From NCBI RefSeq assembly GCF_050003625.1, contig NC_134400.1, forward strand, positions 223,426,085 to 223,490,084: a DNA stretch of 64,000 nucleotides, given 5' to 3'. The position numbers and the translations under genes are program-made. The DNA comes from Haematobia irritans. Taxonomy: Eukaryota > Arthropoda > Insecta > Diptera > Muscidae. Positions 38,861 to 50,900 of this stretch are shown piece after piece. Positions within the stretch are counted from its first letter, which is position 1. Every line of letters begins with the position of its first letter. The notes beneath the pieces are model-generated. The model made no database searches, was not told the DNA's origin, and saw only the letters and a program-made list of their open reading frames with translations.

Positions 38861-41800
38861 TCACGAGAGCTCCGGTGAGAATTGTGTATCCAGGGTAGGT
38901 CTTCGGCTGTTGGGATGGTTGCGTGCATTGACGGCTGCTTGATTACGTAATGGTGGTCCGGGACTACCATAACCAGCCGCATAGAGCTGTGGACATGAGT
39001 CTTTAATAAGCTCTTGTGTTTCGCGTAGCTGCCTCTGGACCTGAGGTGCCAAACGTTGCACACTAATGGCAGGTGGGAACCTATATTCAGTATTAGTTGT
39101 CTGTAAGAAATGTTAATGAAAACTATGAATTATATTTACTTAATTAATCGAAATAATAATTTTGTACAAAACTGTATCAATACTTAGTGCTTGTGGTGGG
39201 TCATAGAGCAGAGTTTCGAAAAAAAAACTTTGTATTGACTATGCTATCTTGCCTACCTACTGAATTTGCCTACTGAATTTGAATTGTACATTGTGGACGT
39301 ATTGTGACGATTTTATAAATTTTTCCACATGAGTGACACTTTTCGAGATCTTTTCAACGTTTTCACGCACCATGGGAGCCACCGTGGTGCAATGGTTAGC
39401 ATGCTCGCCTTGCATACCAATGGTCCGTGTGCTCAAACCCAGTTTCGACCGAACACTAAAAAGTTTATCCCCGCTTCGTAATGCTGGTGACATTGTTAGT
39501 GTATCAAAAGCTTCAAAGTGGTTTCACTGCAATGTGAAACGTCGATCGATAAGAAGGTCTCCTGTCAATGAGCTTAAAAAAGAATCGGGCGGCTCTCATT
39601 AATAAGCGAGAAGTTCACCAGCTTTAGTAATAATAACAATAGATAGAATAGTCTGAGCCTAACTAATTTAAAGTTTTCATGAAATAGAAGAATACAAGCA
39701 TTCTGTTTTGTCTGTCGCATGTTGTTATGATATTTATTTGTGTAGAGTAAGGACAAACATTGAGCTAACGCATAACAAGAAGTTTTAGCACTAAATTTTG
39801 CAGTTAAAAAGTTCCATCGGCACATATTTGGAAGACGGTTTATTTTATACAACAATAATAAACCATTGTTAGTAATTTTCGGTATCAAGATAGGAATACC
39901 AGCTTGTACGTTGGTTTATTTGACACACCAAGGATTTTGGATGTGTAGACTTTTTGTCTCGACTCATTGACACAACTATAAAGCCAGAGGAGGACATTGC
40001 TATAGCGTGAGCCAAATTAGGAGATGATTGCTCCTCAGTTTTACGTTAAATATGGTTCAAAAAGCAACAGAAAAATTTAAAACAATTCAAACTGTCATAA
40101 CCGCTATTACAAAAGTTTGAAGTTCCGGACTTCAAAGCTTATTTTACAAGAAACGATCAACTATCTAATGTCCAGGGATGTTCTCATGTTAAACCACATT
40201 ATTATGGTGCCAATAAAATTAAGAAAATGCATTCTAAGCAAAGCAAAGGATGAAGGCATTAGCAAGAAACTACGTTTACTGGCCAATGATCGATGACATG
40301 GCTTTTGTCAAATAAGCCGATGGAGCGCATCCACATTGATATTGCTGGGCCCTGCAAAGATCTCTACTACTTTGTAAGCATATACTCTGATTCAAGATGG
40401 CCTGAACTACTACATCTTCAACTATCATAGGTTCTTTGTCTGAGACATATTCCCGGTATGGTGATCCTCATAGTTGTGTCCCTAACAATGGTACACAATT
40501 TGCAAGTGCTCAATTTTCAATATTTATAAGTGATCGTAGAATACAGCATATCAAAACAGCGCCTTATCATACTCAATATAATAGTCAGGCGGACCGGCTA
40601 GTAGGAACCTTGAAAAGAGCATTATTGAAACTTAAAGAAGAAGGATCAAGTTAGGAAAATTTGGAAACTTCTCTCCAAACGTATCAATCTACCACCATCC
40701 AACTCAAAGTCTCCATCGGAATTGTTCCTAAATAGAAGAAATGGAATTGCTGAAGCCTAAACCAAAATAAATTATAACCATAACCTTATACAAGAAAATA
40801 TGTACAACATGAAGCAAAATCAAAATATTTTAACATTGATTAAATGGTTTACGCTCAAGTATACAGAAACTATAAATACTTTTGGTTACAAGGAAATATT
40901 GTGAAACGAATTGAAACAACAAGACCAAGAAAAAGACAAATTGATTCAGTCAAGAAGGCCAAGAAAAATACAAATTAATTCGTTCACATGCTAACCAATT
41001 GAAGAAACGGTACAATTCGAATGAAAATAATCAAGATCCGCACAACTGTTATTCGAAATGTTTCAATTGTGTCCCCAAAATAATACTATAGAGCTGTTTT
41101 CTTTTTGCACTGATTACAACTTTTGTATAGCAATCGTTGCACTGGTGTTCTATCCAGAATATCTATCAGTGCAAGTCGCACCATAGTCACCATGATATGC
41201 GAATTTTGTATTTGTCAAAATATGAGTTGGCAACTAAAGTAATACTCGGAAAGGAACAGAAAAATACAGAAAAGAAGAAGAAACGAACATGGATAAATGA
41301 TAAAAAGTAAATAAACAAATACTATTTTGTTTGGATTTTGCGTTAAGGTGGGTATTAAGTTCAAGTTTAGCCACTAAATTCGTCGTTTTTTCCGATTACT
41401 TTCCTTTAATAATCCATTTTAAGGAATGCAAACTTTGTGAAAATTTGCTTTGGGTTATTCTATGTATAGTTTTATGCCTTTTTTGCTGATTTAGTTTTCA
41501 CTTTAGCGGCTAAACTCGAACTTAGTACTCACCTTTACTCTCGTGGAATGTGTAATATTCTAAGGAGACGATACGGCCCCTGAGTCGATCTAGAGAAGGT
41601 GGTGTTAACTCTACAGCAAACATGACAGTAGCTGGTACAACTTCAACGGAAGAAGCCGACATAATTCCACCTAATGAAATATCTGGCATACCTCAAGAAA
41701 TTTAAGTTGGAAGTGATCACGAATCTTCATTCCATTCCATCTACAGTCCCGATAACGAAAACAGGAAAATGAAGAACTTTTTTCAACATATACAACTTAA

Positions 41801-44800
41801 GTACAACAAGGAAACATCACACAAACAGTACTGCAGAACAATAAGTAAATTAGCAAAGCAAACAGAAAGACGTACATTTCTCCTTCAATGCCGAAAACTA
41901 GGAATAACACCAAAACATATAAAGAATGCAACAATACATACACCAGATCTTTTCAACAAAACAACAAGCAGACAAAATACACCAAAACTTGCAGCAAAAA
42001 CTTCTCAACGTAAAGATCAGAGAGAGAGAGTGAGAGAGAGCCATATCACATTAAAACAGATAAAAACTGAAATTCACAACATTGAGAGAGAAATGGCACA
42101 TACACTAAACAAGAGCAATGGAAAAGATATAACATAACAACATAAAATCAAGGACAAAACAGACTCATTTTTCCAAAATAGAGCGTCTGAAACAAGATCA
42201 ATTCTCCAAATTTGACTTCCACTTCAACGTGGATTGGTCTATAAATCTTACAGACATTGAAATCGGTCGAGAAAGCAAATGGATGTTATTGTTGGGAAAC
42301 AAATTCGCATTACCGATATGTAAAAAAGAATTTCGCCCCAGTACCACTGATCGCAGACATTGAACAATGGATACAGACCATAAAAGACTACAAGGAAAAG
42401 GATATCACAAGAGCAAAATGGGCCAATAGAATTTGCGAATACAAGAAAAATATAAAAAATACGGAGAAATAAAAATTTATATTAGGAATCTATGAAAACA
42501 CAAAAAATTTCATATCACAACATAAGGACAAAATCAGAATCACTACTGCGGACAAGGGAAATAAGACAGTGGTAATATACAAAGAAGATTAGAACAACAA
42601 GATGAATGATATACTAGAAGACGAAAACACATACAGAAAAGTACGAAAATATCCAACTTCAAAGGACAAATAACAATATTGTACAAGAACTTTTCAAAAA
42701 AGAATATATTACAAAATGGGAAAAATTCAGGCTAACGTCAAATTGTGCGGTAGCACCAGAACTATACGGTCTCCCTAAAATACACAAAGATTGTGTCCCT
42801 CTCAGGCCCATCTCATCATCGATGAGAGTCCCATGCTATGGACTTGCACATGCTTAAGAATCTTTAATCCCCGACGTACAATGTGAAAAACTCAACGGAA
42901 GTAAAGGAGAAGATTAAGGTCGTGAATTTGGAAAAAGACGACTTCATTTGACGTGGTATCATTATTTACTAATATACCGACACACTTAGCTATTAGGATC
43001 ATCATAGGAAAATGGAACAAACTTAAAGAATACACGAAAATTCCAAAACAAAAAATACTCCAAATACTTCAATTCTATCTTAACGATAATAATTACTTCA
43101 AGCAGGACGACACTGTTTACCATCAGACGTATGGTATGCCAATGGGAAACCCCCTTTCCCCGACGATAGCCAATATTGTGCTGGACAATCTTTTGGATGA
43201 AGTGATATTGGAGTTAAACAGTAAAAATATAAAAATTAAACTAATAAAAAAATACAATCTACTGGCAATAATCAACAAGGACGACGAGCAGGAAATAATG
43301 AAATTACCGAACTCGTATCACACCAAAATTCAGTTCACCATTGAAAAGGAGAAAAACGGAGAAATCCCATATTTAGATATGAAAATGATAAAAGATGGAA
43401 ACTCAATTATAACACACTGGTACACGAAAACTACAGCGGCGGGAAGAATGATAAACTATCATTCAACCCAACCTAAAACTATGAAGATAAACACAGCCTC
43501 AAATTTTATACAGAAAGTAATGTACCTGAGAGATGACAGATTCAAAAGTCAAAATATATAAAAAATTAAAAATATTCTTCGACAAAATAGTTTTCCAGCA
43601 CATCTAATTAACAAAATGTATCATAAAGAAAAAATACAGACTGAGAACTCAAACATTTTTTTCAGTGTCCCATTTACCCCCAAATTGACGGAATGCAAAA
43701 CTTGGTTGAGATCAATAGAGGAAGAAACAACTACAATAGCATACAAATCAAACGACACACTGCAACGATTGTTTACAAAAAAAAAAAAAAAAAAACAGAC
43801 AAAATGCAATTAGACAGCGTTGTATACAAACTAACATACAATGGAAACGAAAGGGAGATATGCAACATCAACTATGTGGGTACAACAATAAGACAATTGA
43901 AAATACGAATGGCAGAACATGAAGCCGACATAAACAAACATAGAGAAAGCACAGCTTTAGCACAACACATAAAAGAGAGCGGCCATCACATAGACTTCAC
44001 ACCTGTTAAAATTTTCGACAGAGAGAGAAATGAGAACAAACGTTATACACTGGAGAGCCTACGCATTCAACAGAGAATAGAGACGTCAATGAACACTAAG
44101 GAAGACAAAGATAACACCAACTTACAGTATTCCATTGCAATAATTTAAAGAGAAAACATACATAGTTCTGTGATATAGATTTTAAGTTTTGCTGCAATAT
44201 TTACATTTTATTTATTTATTTAGTTATTATTATTGTTTGTGATGCCCAGTTTTAATAATTTATAAATGAAACAAATGTAAAACAATTGTAAGTAAGAATT
44301 AAAATCTACAATTAGTGAAATCTAAATAGAATTTATTTCAAATAAAAAATTCTCTGGAAAAGGTCTAAAAAGCCGAGGAAACGTCGGGAAAAAAGATGAA
44401 ATAAACTTGCATTTATATACTGTTGCCTAAACATCCCATTAAAATAAACAAAAATCTGATTAAAACTAAGTGGTCATAAGAAGAAATGCGTTCCACCAAA
44501 AACTAATCGATATCACAGACTCGTAAGTGACACTGCAACTATCGCCAACTGTGATGGGGTAAATATATCAAAAAGTACAAAATGTACATGGAAGTATTTT
44601 GCCATCACTATTGTTACAAGAGCCATTTTATATTTTGTGAAACACCAAGCACAACTAGCTTCTTATATTTTATTTAAATAAAAATGATAATGAAGTGCTA
44701 AAAACATAGTTATTTCGCTTAAAATTGTGAAAGGTATATTGGTGAACAATTGTTGACTTTCCAAATGGAATAAAGTGATAGTTTTTCAAATATTTTTCGA

Positions 44801-47383
44801 GACACGCTGCCTCCATTGGGAATAAAAACACTGGCTGATAGACGCTACGACATGTAACTTGCAACTTGTAACTCAACATCAATCTTTTATTAATGCATAA
44901 TAATATGTTAAATGTGATGTGATAGCCGTATAAATGTTATATTTATGAGAATTTATAAATGTTTAATAAAATTAATAATCATCTAAACAATCGGATTTTA
45001 CTTGAGCACAATGATTCTTTTACAACTATCTTAAAATTCACTTTTTCTGATTGTTTGAAGGGGCTCTTATTGGCGTCGTTCTAAATTTATTAAAAAAGGC
45101 ACCTAGTAATTGCACTCATGCGATACTTTTTTGTAGTAACTTGGCGTGGTACAACTTCTCAATAGTGACGGCGCTTTTCCGAGGAGTTTTGGATATCGTA
45201 TACGACTGTTTTCGACATAGTGGGGATTCTCAGAAGCGCCCCCAAATTTAAAAAATGTTGGCAGGGAAGAACCTGTTTCATTCCGAATCGCACCAGAAAG
45301 TTAAAACTTTCGGAATATTTTGAACAATAGAATATTCAGATGTTTGTATTTCAGTAAATGTGTAAATTCAATAAGATTTTAATATCTAGAATCTATAGAA
45401 ATCAATAAATTGGATGAAAATGTAAAAATTGCGACAAACTGGAGTACGGGCATCCGTCCTGCGAGAGACCACTCTGCGAAGGGCCAATCTGCACTTTATT
45501 TTCGAGGTTACCAAATGAATCTTGACAAAGTCTATGTGAAAAAGATCGCATTGATCTGCTTTAAAATGAAAACTAATGCGATATTATATTAAGGGTATCT
45601 GTATCTGTTGTACTAAGCATCAGGTTTTTTTTCTACCGTGGCTTGTCGGGCAATTCTTCAATTATGATAGTCTAGCCTATTCCCATGTTAGAATTAGGCT
45701 AGACTATCATAAATCGCTCATTTCATAGTAATGCGGAAGGCTAGGCTCCCTCTATGATATTTCGAATATTATTTGAGAATAACCCCTGATTGCTAACAAG
45801 TCGTTGCTAATAACAAGTCCTATCATTCCTTATGGAGAGTACTTCAGTTTACAATTCTTATCAACAGGAGCATTGAAACATTCGATTTTCGGATCTTTTC
45901 TATATATATTTTTTTAATATCTGAAACGATTGATGCCATTAATCCTTATGATTTCAGGCCTATGCTGAGAAATCATTCGAATTCATTTGAATATGTGTAT
46001 TTTTTGTTGATGTTTTTTCATTATCGGTTCTGATTAATACTTGCCTGAACATTATGTACCACATCACCATAGTATGATGTAGCGGAAGAGGTTGATAATG
46101 ACATTGATGATGATGTTTGTGTTTGGCCATGTGGAGTTTGTTGTGGTTGTTGTTCGTATTGTTGTTGTTGCTGGACATTAACATCTCCGTATTGTTGCAT
46201 TGTCTGTTGTGATGTTGGCGGTATTGTTGACGTTTGGCCGTAATAGGTCATTTGCATATTTACAGCCGATTGAGTTGCCGCTCGCCCTCCATTGACGTAA
46301 TTGAGTGGTGTTGTTTGCAGATTTGGCGGGCCAGCGGTCATAAATTGCTGATGTATTGGATTGGTCGGCGGGGGTTGTTGCATTTGTTGTTGTTGTTGTG
46401 TTAACGGACTAGAATTCATCAACAAACGGCTATCCACCAAACGCTTGGGGCTAACTTGACCGGTCTTTCCCAAGAGAGGCGACGATCCGGTCGGTATGGC
46501 CAGCATATATTGCGGTGGCGCCGTTTGTACATTGGGTGATTGATTTGCCACTGCCTGTTGCATTATTGCCAAGGTATTGGACGTATTTGCATTAATGTTG
46601 GCCATATTTGCCGACGCCGACGTCTCTACGGCATTTATACCCATTGGTATTTGGGGCATCACCGATATCTGGTGCAGCATGCCCGAATTCATTTGAGGAA
46701 TGGTTATTTGCTTACTAGGCGTAAGTTTCAGTGTGCCACCTGCACCCGCTGATGGTGCACCAGGATGAGGTAGAAACTCTGAGTTTATAACTTGTGGTGG
46801 TATGGCCGTCGTCGTAAGCAATGCTCTTGGCGTCGTCTGTACCAACTGTTTAGCCGGAGTCTGACGTACTGGTGTTGTCTGTAGCGATCGACTTGCCGAG
46901 GAGCACATGGAAGCTGTTAAACTTGCCGATTCCCAATGCTGGACCAAGGCATTTAAACGGGCCTCTTCCAAGGCTATTTCCGTCTCGCTGTTCGAATCAT
47001 AGTCCGGTCCCTGTGTGGAGACAATTAAGAGAATTAAGGTTAAGTGAAATGGTTGGCAATGGATCGAATGATGGAAATTACCTCTTCAATTTTTTTGTCG
47101 AGCATTCGGAAAAAATTCTGCTGACTACTGGAGATCTCCCTAGAGCGGGAAATTTTTAATTAAAAATGTGCTTCTGTAAGTTGAAATTTGCTTAAAGTTT
47201 CTACTCACTGGCTTTGTAACAGCGATAGGTTTCGGGCTCGCAGTAGCGACACCGATACTTCTTCGTCCGTTTCCACAGAGTCTTTATTGCTATTCTCTTC
47301 TGATTCGTCGTTTCTATCACGTTCGCGATTTTCAGCATCTTCGATATGCCCTTCTTCTTCATCTGTGTCGGCTTCGGAATCTC
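38861..47383 (-). CDS. Acidic, Gln/Ser-rich protein, C-terminal exons (gene not recognised)
   Basis: Four exons join in frame: 47209-47383 (acidic Glu/Asp run, then SVSLLRARNLSLLQSQ), 47082-47139 (EISSSQQNFFRMLDKKIEE), 46045-47010 (about 320 residues, rich in Gln, Ser, Thr, Met and Pro, with several Gln runs) and 38861-39100 (79 residues, containing QRQLRETQELIKDSCPQLYA). The total is about 480 residues. The 47209 and 47082 exons end at normal GT donors. The 966-nt exon ends CAG followed by GCAAGT, a GC donor. Reading on instead gives a stop after seven residues (46021-46023), a possible alternative end. The acceptor TTTCTTACAG before 39100 is strong and in phase 0. The start and further upstream exons lie beyond 47.4 kb and were not found. 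No enzymatic domain is visible; composition suggests a scaffold or regulatory protein, which is only a guess. Confidence 0.75.
39378..39661 (+). mobile_element. tRNA-derived SINE, full-length copy
   Basis: The head GCCACCGTGGTGCAATGGTT resembles the 5' half of a tRNA. A-box-like TGGTGCAATGG is at 39385-39395 and a B-box-like GGTCCGTGTGCTCAAACC at 39422-39439. The body continues through GTGGTTTCACTGCAATGTGA to a CTAAC-rich end. It lies in the last intron of the Gln-rich gene. Confidence 0.8.
40130..41100 (+). pseudogene. Gypsy-type LTR retrotransposon, integrase-region remnant
   Basis: Broken frames encode an ARNYVYWPMIDDM-like segment before the integrase core, then the core itself at 40436-40654 with NNGTQFASAQF and PYHTQYNSQADRLVGTLKRA. 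The first residue of the usual D-N-G-T is Asn here, so a catalytic Asp is lost. Stop codons and frameshifts are many. No LTRs or envelope region were recognised. Confidence 0.75.
41760..44150 (+). pseudogene. Penelope-like retroelement (RT plus GIY-YIG endonuclease), inactive
   Basis: Frames at 41769-42137 (basic N-terminal region), 42953-43561 (reverse transcriptase with YGMPMGNPLSPTIANIVLD) and 43693-44148 (GIY-YIG endonuclease with INYVGTTIRQLKIRMAEHEA) are in the order typical of Penelope elements. Frames are broken by stops and shifts, and an A run at 43778-43795 lies between RT and endonuclease. The RT catalytic YxDD motif is gone: after KKY the sequence goes straight to LLAI, as if about six bases were deleted. 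Confidence 0.85.
44506..45267 (-). mobile_element. CCCTGCC-ended repeat, copy 2 (inverted relative to 19.5 kb)
   Basis: The reverse complement matches 19473-20455 apart from the Harbinger insert. It carries the end TGTTGGCAGGGA at 45256-45267; the other end is missing. Its frames 44670-44882 (minus) and 45051-45251 (plus) are counterparts of those in copy 1. Confidence 0.7.
45662..45712. repeat. Perfect 18-bp hairpin
   Basis: TTATGATAGTCTAGCCTA at 45662-45679 is followed, after a 15-base loop, by its exact reverse complement at 45695-45712. It lies in the last intron of the Gln-rich gene, 330 bp downstream of the GC donor in the direction of transcription. Too short for a typical insect pre-miRNA; it may be a MITE relic or a structured intron element. 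Confidence 0.7.
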
Positions 47384-47939
47384 CTGCAATAAAACAGGAA
47401 AAATATAGCAGTTTAAACATTAAGCAAATTATATTGTCATGGGATATTTTTGTAATATAGAGGATACAACAAACTTGATTTGCATCCAAAGAATGACATT
47501 TAATAAACATTCAGTAAATAACTGATTTTCAATCCAAGGTTACAATTATTTAAAATAACGATATCCTCAATACGGATATCCCTCTATTTGGGACGCGCTG
47601 CTATATAGACAATGAAGTCGGTTTGTCCTTATACTTAAGTGACTCGATATGAAAACGTATAAATCAGAATTTGTTTTCTAGTATCAAGTACGCACAACTT
47701 AAATCTAAAAGAGAATTGTGTTCTAAAGGTGTATTTACTTCAATTCTCCGCTTTTTGGCTCGGAATCAAAAAGTAAAGACCGTCATGCTTTTTTTTAGAG
47801 CAGTTGTTAAAAGTGAGTGAAGGTAATGAAGCGAATGGCTAAGGGGACGAAAAGTAGATAATACAAGAAATAATGTTCCAAGAAGACCATGATGAAATGT
47901 TTTGAAACTTATCAAATGATCTTAGTCAGGATTGACACC
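47384..47939. other. Non-coding, probably intron of the Gln-rich gene
   Basis: Begins upstream of the acceptor TTTTATTGCAG that precedes the acidic exon. AT-rich; no exon or repeat recognised. Confidence 0.4.
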
Positions 47940-50900
47940 TCGATAGTTTGTGCTGTGTGGATGCTAGGATTAGGAATGTATCATCTTCTTTCTTCAATGA
48001 ATATATCGCCAACGTAATAAAAACATGACTGATGGACAACATAACGATAACATTATTATCGTAAGTCTTCTATCGACTGACGACAAAAACTTCGTGCTAA
48101 AAACAATTGTTATGTCATATAGGTTTTACAAACTCAAATAAACAGTTTTATGTACATGAAAATCTCACAGCTCAAAATTATGAGATATTCAGGCGGGCTA
48201 AAAAAACGAAAGATACTGGTATCGACATACACTATTCGAGGCATAGTATACGTGAAAAACAATGCATCTGGACAACTATACGTATTGAGGATATCAATGA
48301 TTTCAAAAGGTTTTCTCGTCAAAGTGATGGAAGCCTGAACTCTGCAATATTTATTCGTCTTTTTGTATACTTATTCTTTGTTGTAGTAACACTAATATAT
48401 TAAAGAAAGTTAAGTCATTTATGTTTTTAAATTTTAATATGCTTCTAAATTTTATACAAGCAAAAATTAAGTCACAAGGCATTACTTAATATATGAGCCG
48501 TTATACAATGTATAGTTCTGCAGATAACGTACTGGATATGGTAAGAATACTAGAATAAAAAAGCGGATTGAAAGTGATACATATAAGTGCCCAAAGCCTT
48601 AATAATAAAATGGATCAATTCCGACATATTTTTTCTGATTCCGTAGTAGATGTAATTTGTGTGTCTGAAACATGGTTTCAGCCTGCAGTATCAGACAATA
48701 TTTTAGCGCTCCCAAACTATAATTTATTTCATGCTGACGGGGTCTCTCATGGAGGTGGTGTAGTAATATACATTAAAAGAGGTATAAAATGCAAGATTTT
48801 GTCTAAAACCGAAAATGGCAGTCGTATTGAATATTTATTCGTTGAGCTTACTATTGGTTCCAATAAACAAATTCTTTTGGGATGCATATATAGACCTCAT
48901 CGCAATCTTGATTGTTCAGATCTGATAAAGCTTCTTGGTGATATTTCTTTTAAATAAGAAGACATAATTATTGCCGGTGATTTCAATTGCAACATATTTA
49001 CAGACAATTATATTTCTGATTCAATGCAAGTAGTAGGGCTATTGCCTATTAATACGTCATTACCAACTCACTTCACGCCTACTCGTAGCAGTCTCACAGA
49101 TCTGATCTTCACCAATTTCAAAAGACAAAGTTCTGTTGTACGACCAAATATCGGCACTTTGTTTTTCGAGACACGACCTGCTCTTTATTACTTATGAAGT
49201 TAGTCTCGTCGTGCCTTCGCCACACTTTTCATACAGAGATTTTAAAAGAATTAATATGGAATTATTAGCAAATCGCATAGATGAAAAAACTGGAATATTC
49301 TATATGATCATGAACATGTTGATGACCAGCTGGCTTTTTTACAGGAAAATATAAACTCATTTTTCGAAGAATTTGTTCCGCTAAAAACGAAACTAATAAA
49401 CAACAAACAGTCTGTCTGGTTCGATAACAATATAATGCAACTCATCAAGGAGAGAGATACTGTATACAGAAGAGGGAAGAGATTTAAGTTAGATGAACTG
49501 TTTGACCTCTACAAAATTAATAGAAAACGTCTTTCTAAAGAAATCGAAAGCTAAAAGAGAGATCACTTTCGACGTAAATTTCAAGCTGCTATCGATGGAA
49601 AACAAAAATGGAAAGAAATTCGAAATGTTGGGATTGGAAAATGCGGTTTTAAATGTTGTTGACCTAAATTAAATGAATGCATATTTTACAAATGGAAATT
49701 ATATTCATCGGACTAAAAGCGAATATAACGACATGTCATTTGCGGCTATTGAAAATGGATTCAGTTTTCGATGCGTGACGGAAGCGGAAGTTCTTAAAAA
49801 GTTTTTTCGATGTTAAGTCGAATTCAGTTGGTACTGACAGTTTATATCCATATTTTCGAAAAATATTATTGCCGGCGCTACTACCCCACTTCACATAAGT
49901 TTTTAACACAATACTCACAAAGTCTACTTTTCCAAAGGGTTGGAAAATTATAAAGATTATACCAGTTCCCAAGAAATGTAACAATTACCGACCTATCACA
50001 ATTTTTCCATTTCTTTCAACAATCATGGAGTAGATAATGAATAATCAAACGAATACATATCTAACCGAAAATAATCTATTATGTAAACAACAATCCGGAT
50101 TCAGGAAGTAACGTGGTTGCATCACTACACTTTTGGGAGTGGTTGAAGAAATACGACAAAAGCTACCCTGTAGGAAGACTGGGGTTTAGTGTCTCAAAGT
50201 CACCACTTTTGTCAACTGTTATGGTGACATAGTCAACAAATGGTCTACATTTGGTAGACATTTTTGACAGCTGTAAAAAATTAATATGAGCAAAAGAAAT
50301 TTAAAAAGACTAGTGAAAAACAATCGTATATAAATATCGCAAAAAAAAACTTCGAGGAGAGGACAGTGAGCCTAGGCAGAGTTCGGTGGACATTTTATTG
50401 CGTCTTTGATGGATAGTACCAACAGATATCAGAGTTTTTAAGTTAAAATAGTGGTTATTCGAAACAGCATCAACCAGAAAGTGCCCATAGGAACTACCGA
50501 ATAAATTAAAGGAGGGAAGCCTAGATCATAGCGGCTATGATAGGTAAAATCTGTATAAGCTACGTATTATATTATATATTATTAATTTTTCTATTTTCAG
50601 TCGTTATTGCCAATTCTGCGGAATTGTCTGATAAATATTTAAGAGATACATGCAAGTAAACCACTAGAAGCAAGTCACAAAATAAGAAAGATGGAAGCGA
50701 TGACAACGAGGACAACTTGATCTAACATATTTATTGAACTAGCTATAGGACCCATGTGTAATTTGATTTCACTGTATGTTAATTTTGTGCAAATACACAA
50801 AATAAATAATAGAAATTAAATGAAAAATGTAACATTTTTTACAAAAAAAAAAAAAAAAAAAAAAAAAACAAACAAAAAGTGTTGACTAAAGGAGCGACAA

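Noticed and set aside
38851..39063. Second minus-strand frame overlapping the last exon of the Gln-rich gene
   Set aside because: It does not join the upstream exon in phase; the frame ending at 38861 does.
43616..43813. Frame crossing an A run between RT and endonuclease of the Penelope-like element
   Set aside because: The Lys run is just the A run; the true endonuclease frame is the one at 43693-44148.
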